Source: a virus | DNA length: 47,871 bases | Direction: 5' to 3' (one strand) | IMG/VR virus record: IMGVR_UViG_3300025889_000190 | Location: 1 to 47,871 of that record | Shown here: one piece after another, positions 41,449 to 47,871 of the stretch | How the letters are laid out: every line of letters begins with the position of its first letter | Numbering within the stretch: the first letter of the stretch is position 1 | Notes under the pieces: model-generated | Database searches by the model: none | What the model was told of the DNA's origin: nothing | What the model saw: the letters and a program-made list of their open reading frames with translations, nothing else | Made by a program: the position numbers and the translations under genes

Positions 41449-41456
41449 GCGCCTTT
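41430..41456 (+). terminator. Possible weak terminator before the tape measure gene
   Basis: A perfect 7-bp stem (41430-41436 with 41450-41456) with a 13-nt loop spans the stop codon. Only three T residues follow (part of the stem), so it is weak as an intrinsic terminator; a motif copy begins at its last base. Confidence 0.45.
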
Positions 41457-41466
41457 AATATTTATA
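41457..41466 (+). promoter_or_regulatory. AATATTTATA motif before the tape measure gene
   Basis: A consensus copy that starts directly after the stem at 41430-41456 and ends 5 nt before ATG 41472. Confidence 0.5.
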
Positions 41467-41471
41467 TGTAA

Positions 41472-43814
41472 ATGGCTACAGGTAATCCACCAAATACCCC
41501 ACCAAATCCACAAAACATCCAGCAAGCTAATGCTGACTTTCAAGCTCAAGTTAATTTACTTAGAGATGTTTTTGATCAAGCTTCTAGAATACAAGAAGTT
41601 TTAAAAGATCAATTATCTCTTGTTAAAGAAATTAATAAAGAAAAATATAATCAATTTGAATTAGCTGATAAATTAAAAGAAGCTGAAGATGCTTTAAATA
41701 AATCTAAAGCAAAAAACACTGATTTAACTAGCCAATTAGGAACTTTAAATTCAAGTTTAGAAAAGAAAATTACAGATGGTTTTAAAGCTAAAGAAAAATT
41801 ATCAGCTAGATTAACAGAATTAAGACAAAAAGAAACAGCACTAGCTGAGGCTAATGCTAGAATTAACCAAGGTGATATTTCTGCTATAGCTGATCAAACT
41901 AGATTAATACAAGAAATAGCTAATAAAAAACAAGCTATAGCCAATGAAGAAAACAAAATAAAAGATTTATCAGATCTTATAAAAGCGGATCAACAAACAT
42001 TAACAAACCAATATGGAGAACAAGAAGCATTACTAGCTAATCAGTTAATAGCTATGCTTGAACAAGAAAATGTTGATCAAAATTTAGTTCAAAACTTAAA
42101 AGCTAAATTAAAATTTGCTCAAGCTAATAATGATGAAGAAAAAGATAGAATAGAATATCTTAAAAAACAACTTCAATTAAATGAAAAACAAAAAGAAACC
42201 TTAAGACAAATAGGAGCCCAGCTTAAAATTAATGAACTTTTAGTAGGTTTAACTTTAACTGGTCTTATTAAAGGAGTTATAGAATTAGATCAAGCTAATA
42301 CTGATTTTGGAAGAACATTAGGTGTTAATAAAGAAGTAGCTGATAGTTTAACAGAAAGTTTTAAACTTCAACAAGTTAACGCTAAAGCTTACAATGAAAA
42401 TTTAAACGTTGCTGTATTCAACATGAGAAATATTGTTGAAGCACAAAATCAATTAAATGCTGCTTTAGGTACTGCTAATGTTTTTACTACACAACAAGCA
42501 GCTGATCAAGTATTTCTTACAAAACAATTAGGTTTATCTGGAGTTGAAGCGGCTAATTTATTAAAATTAGGTGTACTTAATAACCAAACAACTAAAGAAA
42601 CATATACAACAGTAGCTGATACTGTAGTTCAATTAATAGCTCAAACAGGTGTCGCCCTTAATTTTAGAAAAGTATTAGCTGAAGTAGCTCAAATCTCTGG
42701 TCAATTAGCTGCTCAATATAAAAATAATCCTAAACTATTGGCTCAAGCTGTTGTTCAAGCTCAACTATTAGGTTTAACTTTAGAACAAACTGCTAAACAG
42801 GCTGATTCTTTATTAAATTTTGAATCATCAATTGAAAATGAATTAAAAGCTGAATTATTAACTAATAAATCTTTAAACTTTGAAAGAGCTAGAGCATTAG
42901 CTTTACAAGGTAAATCAGCTGAAGCCGCAGCAGAATTAATGAAAGAAGCTGGTGGTTTAGAAGAATTCCAAAATTTAAATGTACTTCAACAAAGAGCATT
43001 AGCTGAATCTGTAGGTTTAACAGCTAATGAAATGGCTGATGCTGTTAAACAACAACAATTATTACAAGAAACTGGATTTGGAACTTTTGAACAATTAAAA
43101 GCCCAAGCTGATTCTATTAAAGATCAAACAGCTAGACAACAATTCTTAAATCAAGTTAGACAAACTGCTAGTGGTGAACAATTAGTTGCCCAATATGAAG
43201 AAGTTTCATTACAAGAAAAACTTAATGCTTTAGTTACTAGTTTACAAGAAAGTCTTGTTATGATAGCTGAAGGTCCTATTGGCGCTATATTAAATGGATT
43301 AACTAATATGCTTTCAACAGCTGGTGGTTTAAAAGTTCTTTTTAGTACTATAGCTGGAATAATGGCTTTTAATTTAGTTTCTAGTATAACTAGCGGTATT
43401 CAAGGAATGGTAGCATTTGCTAGAGTTACTAAAGCAGCTGTTGGCGCTGAAAAATCTTTAGCAACAGCAAAAGCATTAACAGCAGGCTTAACAAGTCCAT
43501 TAGCTGTTGGTCTTGGATTAGCAGCCGCCGCTGGAGCTATAGCTTTAATCAACTCAACTATCCCAGAAGGAGAAAGTGTTAATATTAGTGGAGGTGGAGG
43601 AGGAGCAGGTGCTAATGTTAATACCCAAAACACTCCATCATATGCTGGTAGTAATAATGAATTACTTAATGGATTAAAAGAAGTAAAAGAAGCTATTACC
43701 GAACAAACTAGAAGATCAAGTACTGATAAAACATTTGTTGTCAATATGAATGGTGACCAAATGGGAAAATGGTCAACTAATGCAAGTCAAAATCAAACAG
43801 CTTTTAATAGATAA
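41472..43814 (+). CDS. Tape measure protein candidate
   Basis: A 780-aa, strongly helical protein. Residues about 20-260 are a continuous coiled coil rich in Lys, Glu, Gln and Ala. The middle (about 290-600) is further amphipathic helices. Residues about 615-700 hold hydrophobic, Ala/Gly-rich segments (for example STIAGIMAFNLVSSI and GLGLAAAAGAIALI) like the membrane-active parts of tape measure proteins, and a glycine run follows. The C-terminal 60 residues are polar. Position after sheath, tube and gp26-like genes agrees. Tail length should scale with its helix. T4 gp29 plays this part in T4, but direct similarity is not clear. Confidence 0.72.
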   Translation: MATGNPPNTPPNPQNIQQANADFQAQVNLLRDVFDQASRIQEVLKDQLSLVKEINKEKYNQFELADKLKEAEDALNKSKAKNTDLTSQLGTLNSSLEKKITDGFKAKEKLSARLTELRQKETALAEANARINQGDISAIADQTRLIQEIANKKQAIANEENKIKDLSDLIKADQQTLTNQYGEQEALLANQLIAMLEQENVDQNLVQNLKAKLKFAQANNDEEKDRIEYLKKQLQLNEKQKETLRQIGAQLKINELLVGLTLTGLIKGVIELDQANTDFGRTLGVNKEVADSLTESFKLQQVNAKAYNENLNVAVFNMRNIVEAQNQLNAALGTANVFTTQQAADQVFLTKQLGLSGVEAANLLKLGVLNNQTTKETYTTVADTVVQLIAQTGVALNFRKVLAEVAQISGQLAAQYKNNPKLLAQAVVQAQLLGLTLEQTAKQADSLLNFESSIENELKAELLTNKSLNFERARALALQGKSAEAAAELMKEAGGLEEFQNLNVLQQRALAESVGLTANEMADAVKQQQLLQETGFGTFEQLKAQADSIKDQTARQQFLNQVRQTASGEQLVAQYEEVSLQEKLNALVTSLQESLVMIAEGPIGAILNGLTNMLSTAGGLKVLFSTIAGIMAFNLVSSITSGIQGMVAFARVTKAAVGAEKSLATAKALTAGLTSPLAVGLGLAAAAGAIALINSTIPEGESVNISGGGGGAGANVNTQNTPSYAGSNNELLNGLKEVKEAITEQTRRSSTDKTFVVNMNGDQMGKWSTNASQNQTAFNR

Positions 43815-43822
43815 TAAAAGTT

Positions 43823-43832
43823 AATATTTATA
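43823..43832 (+). promoter_or_regulatory. AATATTTATA motif before the baseplate block
   Basis: A consensus copy ending 16 nt before ATG 43849. It is the last one seen; the four genes downstream follow each other closely without another copy. Confidence 0.5.
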
Positions 43833-43848
43833 ACAAAACAATACAATT

Positions 43849-44184
43849 ATGCCAATTATTGATCAATTATCTAAACCAACCCCAGAAAACTTAAGTTTAG
43901 AGGGTAACAAATTAACAAACATTGTTCCTTTTGAAAACGAAGGTCAAGCATCTACTTCTGATATTCAAGCTCTTGTAGGAGGAGGCACATTAGTAGCTTC
44001 TCAAGACTTAATCTCAGGTAGATTATCAGCCCAAATCCCAGGTGCTAACTATTTTAAACCAGCATCAACTCCACCAGTATCAGTTCCTAATGGAGTAGAA
44101 GGAATACCTTTCTATCCATCTTTAGGTGGTGTTGGAGGTACAGGTACTTATAGGGATAGAGGGCCTATTGATGGTAGATATTAA
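43849..44184 (+). CDS. Small predicted baseplate protein (111 aa)
   Basis: A proline- and glycine-rich small protein with no recognised family (VASQDLISGRLSAQIPG, later GVGGTGTYRDRGPIDGRY). Probably extended. Its stop overlaps the start of the 644-aa baseplate gene by one base, so it is translationally coupled to it and may be its partner. Confidence 0.6.
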   Translation: MPIIDQLSKPTPENLSLEGNKLTNIVPFENEGQASTSDIQALVGGGTLVASQDLISGRLSAQIPGANYFKPASTPPVSVPNGVEGIPFYPSLGGVGGTGTYRDRGPIDGRY

Positions 44185-46118
44185 TGCCATTTTTAAAGGA
44201 TCTATATAATGGTGTAGACACCTTTAACTACTACTACGGTGGTAAGGGAAATTTCACCCAAACTTCTTTACCTTATGGTAATGATATTAGAGGTGGAGGT
44301 GATAGTGGACAACCTTACGTTCAAGTCGGTATTGATCCTCCAGCCCAATTTGATCAATTTGATGGTGGATTAATTAGAGGTGGTTTTTTAAATACAGCTT
44401 TAGCAGTTTTTAGAGATGAAGTTAGATTAGGTAAATTTTTAACAGACATTAATGTACAAAATGGTGTTAAAGGTCCTTTATTTTTAACTAAACAAATAGG
44501 TTTAAATCGTTCAAATCCACAATTTGAAAATTTAGGTAACTCTACTTCAGACGAAAGAACATATAATAGAGAATATAACATAGCTAGTGTTAATTTAAAT
44601 GCTGCTTCATCTCCTTTTGGTATACATTTTGATCAAAATGGCTTACTTGTAAATGATACTTCATATGCTGGAGACTATGGTAGCAAAAATCCCGGAATAG
44701 CTGCCCAAAATATGACCACTTTTGATAGTGGAGATAGAAAAGCTAATAGATTAGTAACATATTTTGATAATATGTCTAATGAACCTGGTGATTTTGTTAT
44801 AAGATCTCAAAATGGAGGATCAGATTCATTATATGGTATTGGTTCAACTGTTATTAATAGAGTTAGAAACACAGGTCCTTTAAATGATGCTACAACAGAT
44901 AAAGATGGTTTTAATGACTCAGGAAACTATGCTTTTTCATATTCAAAAATAAATAACTTTAATTCAGATTGGGATAATTTATTTAATACATCTCAACCTT
45001 TATTACCTAATTCTAGTCAAGATAATTTTAATAAAGATTTTAAAGATTTTAGATCTACTTATACAGCAGGTACAGCTGCTGATTATCCTGCTTATAATGT
45101 TGAAAATAGAATAGGTGTATCAACAAATAAAAATTTAGCTTATAAAAATAATCCAGGAGAAAACACTTATAATTGGCAAAGTCAAAAGGGAGCTGTTGAT
45201 TCTATAAATACTATTAATATAACAAAAGCAGGAACATTTTATAATAATTCAGGAACTGCTACATCAGCACAAAAACCAGAATTATTTCAAAACGGTACAG
45301 ATTATAAAGATAAACTTTCAGGTTTCTTTGGTCGTGATATAATTAAATTCAGAATTGAAGTCAACAACAATGATAAACCAGGAGTTAATAATAATGAAGT
45401 ATTAGCTTTTAGAGCTTACTTAAACTCTATGGATGATGACTTTGAAGCTAAATGGAATGAATATAGATATATGGGTAGAGGTGAACCATTCTATGTATAT
45501 GAAGGTTACTCTAGAGATATTTCTTTATCTTTTACTGTATTTGCCCATACTCCTGAAGAAATGGCTCCTGTATGGAATAAAATAAATTATTTAGCTTCTT
45601 CATTAACACCTGACTATAGTGATAGATTATTAATGAGAGGTAATTATCATTATTTAACAATAGGAGATTATGTCTATAGACAACCTGGTGTAATTACTTC
45701 TTTAAGATTATCTAATTTCTTAGACCATAATTGGGAAATAGCTTTAAATGAACCAGAACAAAGAGACTCAGGAGTTGGAACTGATAATAGACAATTAGAA
45801 ATGCCTAAATCTTTTGTTGTAGGAATGTCATTTAAACCAATTCATACTTTTGTACCAAGAAGAAATACAATAGATAAATATACAGCTCCATTCTTTACCC
45901 CAGATATAAAAGCATATAATGGATATGGAGGTTATAATATTACTAATAATTATAATACAACAGATGAAAACGGTTTAATTGTTCAAAATGCTGAAACTAT
46001 CCGTAAAAACAAATATTTACCTATACAATACACATCAGATAAAAAACAAACCCCTACAAGGGAAATAGATTTTAATTCTGAAGCCGCTAGACAAGCCACT
46101 CAAGATTTAGGAATATAA
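44184..46118 (+). CDS. Baseplate / tube-cap type structural protein
   Basis: A 644-aa protein. The first 380 residues are Asn/Asp/Gly-rich and irregular. The C-terminal third (about 385-570) looks like a tube-related beta fold: KFRIEVNNN, LAFRAYLNSMDDDF, YEGYSRDISLSFTVFAHTPE, a KINYLASSLTPDY helix, LTIGDYVYRQPGVITSLRL and a NWEIAL strand. This order (deformation-type strands, El-P-W-K helix, GDY strand) occurs in proteins that join tube and baseplate in contractile tails, such as the gp48/gp54 functional class. Which one it is cannot be decided. It lies between the tape measure gene and a LysM-like baseplate gene. Confidence 0.6.
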   Translation: MPFLKDLYNGVDTFNYYYGGKGNFTQTSLPYGNDIRGGGDSGQPYVQVGIDPPAQFDQFDGGLIRGGFLNTALAVFRDEVRLGKFLTDINVQNGVKGPLFLTKQIGLNRSNPQFENLGNSTSDERTYNREYNIASVNLNAASSPFGIHFDQNGLLVNDTSYAGDYGSKNPGIAAQNMTTFDSGDRKANRLVTYFDNMSNEPGDFVIRSQNGGSDSLYGIGSTVINRVRNTGPLNDATTDKDGFNDSGNYAFSYSKINNFNSDWDNLFNTSQPLLPNSSQDNFNKDFKDFRSTYTAGTAADYPAYNVENRIGVSTNKNLAYKNNPGENTYNWQSQKGAVDSINTINITKAGTFYNNSGTATSAQKPELFQNGTDYKDKLSGFFGRDIIKFRIEVNNNDKPGVNNNEVLAFRAYLNSMDDDFEAKWNEYRYMGRGEPFYVYEGYSRDISLSFTVFAHTPEEMAPVWNKINYLASSLTPDYSDRLLMRGNYHYLTIGDYVYRQPGVITSLRLSNFLDHNWEIALNEPEQRDSGVGTDNRQLEMPKSFVVGMSFKPIHTFVPRRNTIDKYTAPFFTPDIKAYNGYGGYNITNNYNTTDENGLIVQNAETIRKNKYLPIQYTSDKKQTPTREIDFNSEAARQATQDLGI

Positions 46119-46120
46119 AA

Positions 46121-46420
46121 ATGAATCGTTATCAAAATATAAATCAACTAAAAACATCTAAAGGTAAAAGATATTATTCTTCTACTAGATATCCTTTTAT
46201 CCCTTTATCAGAAAATGATTTATATATTATAACAATTGATGGTGATAGATTAGATAATTTAGCTAATCAATTTTACGGTGATCCAACATTATGGTGGGTT
46301 ATACAAGTAGCTAATCCTGAAATGTCAAAAGATTCATTATACCCTGATTTAGGCTTTCAATTAAGAATCCCAACAGATATAGTTCAAATTTTAGATGAGT
46401 TTGAAACATTAAATAGTTAA
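46121..46420 (+). CDS. LysM-like baseplate protein (gp53-type wedge class)
   Basis: A 99-aa protein. YPFIPLSENDLYIITIDGDRL, split as YPFIPLSENDLYI and TIDGDRLDNLANQFYGD (about residues 23-55), then LWWVIQVANP and LRIPTDI, is a LysM-like fold used in small tail proteins and in gp53-type wedge subunits. It probably helps join wedge and hub. It starts 2 nt after the previous stop, and the next gene follows after 14 nt. Confidence 0.7.
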   Translation: MNRYQNINQLKTSKGKRYYSSTRYPFIPLSENDLYIITIDGDRLDNLANQFYGDPTLWWVIQVANPEMSKDSLYPDLGFQLRIPTDIVQILDEFETLNS

Positions 46421-46434
46421 AAATATAAAAAGTT

Positions 46435-47871
46435 ATGTCAATTTTTAGAGATACCCTTAAACCTGAAGTCATAGCTCAACTTAGGGCTCGTGAAAAAGTT
46501 ATATCTTCCGAAGACTCAAATGTTAGAAATAATCAACTTGTTGGTTATATGTCTAAAAATTCTTGGGTTAAAATGACTTCTTTAGTTGATTATGATAGTT
46601 GGAAAGATATAGAAATTGGTTATAATAATATTGTTAATTATAAACAAACTGGTTATTATACAGGTAATGAATTATCTAAAAAATATGTTTTGTTTGGTGG
46701 TACTCCTTATACTAATAGAACTAATGATCAACAAAGTTTAAGAGGAGGTGTTGATAAGTTAAATGCCTTATATGGAAGTGATTTAGACATTCCCGCCTAT
46801 CAAAACATTGGAGCAGTAAACAGACCATTAGGAATCAGACCAACCCCAGGTATATCTTCAGTTGATATATACAGTAAAAGTGCTTATGGTTCTTTAAGAG
46901 AAGCCCAAATTAAATTTTATTGTTGGGATAAACATCAATTAGAAGAACTAGAAATCCTTTTTATGAGACCTGGTTACTCAGTTCTTTTAGAATGGGGATG
47001 GTCAAAGTATATAGATTATAATGATTCAACCGCTGCTGCTTTAAGTAGTTCTCTTCAAAGTGGGGCAAATGTTAATGTTAGTTCAAACAATTTAAACATT
47101 TCTCCATTTACTACACCTTTTATAGATGCTTATTCCCCTAATTTAAGTCAAGAATTAGTTCTTAATTTAGTTGATGAAAAAATCAAAAAATCTAGAAGTA
47201 ATTATGATGCTATGTTAGGATATGTAAGGAATTTTAACTGGACATTATTAAGTAATGGTGGTTATGAATGTACAACAACCTTAATATCAGTTGGAGAAGT
47301 AATATCTTCATTAAAAATATCATCAAACCCGAATGAAAGTACTTCTACTCCAAATAATTTATTATCTAGACCAAATGAAATAAGAAGTTATGAATATACA
47401 GATTATGAAAAAGTTCTTTTATCTTTAAAAGCAAGAGTAGACCAAAATGATTTTATTTCAGGATCATATACTGGTGTTGATTTTTCTCAAGTTCAAACAT
47501 CAATAAATGATATAGGAAGTAGATTCCAAGATAGAGATATAATAAGAAAAACTTCATATAAATTAGTACCTTTATTTAACGAAATTTCATCTAATAATCA
47601 ACCTTATATTAAAAAATATGACAGTACTGATGAAGATACTGTAAATCAATTTAATGAATATATATCTTTTAATATGTGGTTAGCTATTATGGATGCTTAT
47701 TTTATGTTAAAAACCGATGATAAACAAGCTTATGTTTATTTTGATATAAATAATCCATCTAGTAACCCAACATATTGTTTAGCAGCTCCTGATTCTGTTT
47801 CTGTTGACCCTAGTGTTTGTTATGTTGATAATTCTAATGCTTTTCCTGAAATACAAGCTTTATACACCCAA
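46435..47871 (+). CDS. Baseplate/hub-region structural protein, truncated by the window end
   Basis: The frame starts MSIFRDTLKPEVIAQLRARE at 46435 and stays open for 479 codons to the last base, so the gene is incomplete here. Notable parts: ELEILFMRPGYSVLLEWGW (about residues 162-180), a helix-rich SQELVLNLVDEKIKKS segment and YECTTTLISVGEVISSLKI (about 280-298). The strand pattern with a conserved LEWGW suggests a hub-type protein that displays the tail tip, and the gene order agrees, but T4 gp27 similarity is not evident. It follows the LysM-like gene in the same unit. Confidence 0.6.
   Translation, partial: MSIFRDTLKPEVIAQLRAREKVISSEDSNVRNNQLVGYMSKNSWVKMTSLVDYDSWKDIEIGYNNIVNYKQTGYYTGNELSKKYVLFGGTPYTNRTNDQQSLRGGVDKLNALYGSDLDIPAYQNIGAVNRPLGIRPTPGISSVDIYSKSAYGSLREAQIKFYCWDKHQLEELEILFMRPGYSVLLEWGWSKYIDYNDSTAAALSSSLQSGANVNVSSNNLNISPFTTPFIDAYSPNLSQELVLNLVDEKIKKSRSNYDAMLGYVRNFNWTLLSNGGYECTTTLISVGEVISSLKISSNPNESTSTPNNLLSRPNEIRSYEYTDYEKVLLSLKARVDQNDFISGSYTGVDFSQVQTSINDIGSRFQDRDIIRKTSYKLVPLFNEISSNNQPYIKKYDSTDEDTVNQFNEYISFNMWLAIMDAYFMLKTDDKQAYVYFDINNPSSNPTYCLAAPDSVSVDPSVCYVDNSNAFPEIQALYTQ

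Noticed and set aside
1-47871. tRNA genes, integrase, terminase, lysis genes or attachment sites
   Set aside because: I found none by eye; the window holds late structural and modification genes only, so a prophage or replication region is not supported here.

Overview
The window reads as part of the late, structural region of a large T4-like tailed phage (contractile-tailed). Every gene lies on the + strand. Recognisable T4-type parts are the major capsid protein (gp23 type), three head-to-tail connector or tail-completion proteins (gp13/gp14/gp15 type), tail sheath (gp18), tail tube (gp19), a gp26-type baseplate hub protein, a tape measure candidate and several baseplate proteins. The DNA is AT-rich outside the collagen-coding repeats. 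Start codons are preceded by A/T-rich leaders with no Shine-Dalgarno sequence, which fits a Bacteroidota (Flavobacteriia-like) host; that host is an inference. No tRNA, terminase, polymerase, integrase or CRISPR array is visible.

Layout: 38-5812 holds the capsid gene, a PhoH-like ATPase and the connector/tail-completion genes. 5817-24687 is dominated by three collagen-like fibre genes (1593, 3122 and 998 aa). Their uninterrupted Gly-X-Y blocks total about 1440 triplets, and they are followed by another structural protein. 24692-28339 is a compact enzyme cassette: sulfotransferase, a small unknown protein, APS kinase-like protein, HxGH nucleotidylyltransferase, flavin-dependent halogenase and PKHD-type Fe(II)/2-oxoglutarate oxygenase. 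28366-30196 holds a LamG-like lectin protein and small structural-looking proteins, including a 51-aa ORF. 30239-32703 holds a beta-propeller glycosidase-like protein, a TPR-FkbM methyltransferase and a coiled-coil protein. 32759-35057 is sheath and tube. 35124-40406 carries a beta-roll/collagen adhesin fibre followed by a homologue of autotransporter heptosyltransferases. 40443 to the end is baseplate hub, tape measure and baseplate genes, the last one running off the window.

Two things stand out. First, enzymes that sulfate, halogenate, hydroxylate, methylate and glycosylate are interleaved with the fibre genes. This suggests a phage-encoded programme for chemically decorating its own fibres, or alternatively the host surface. 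Second, a motif close to AATATTTATA sits 3-28 nt before twelve start codons, several times directly after a terminator, and is missing before the internal genes of apparent operons. It is the strongest candidate for a late-gene control element. It is the reverse complement of the T4 late promoter core, not its direct match. At one gene it lies partly in the loop of a perfect hairpin that buries the start codon.
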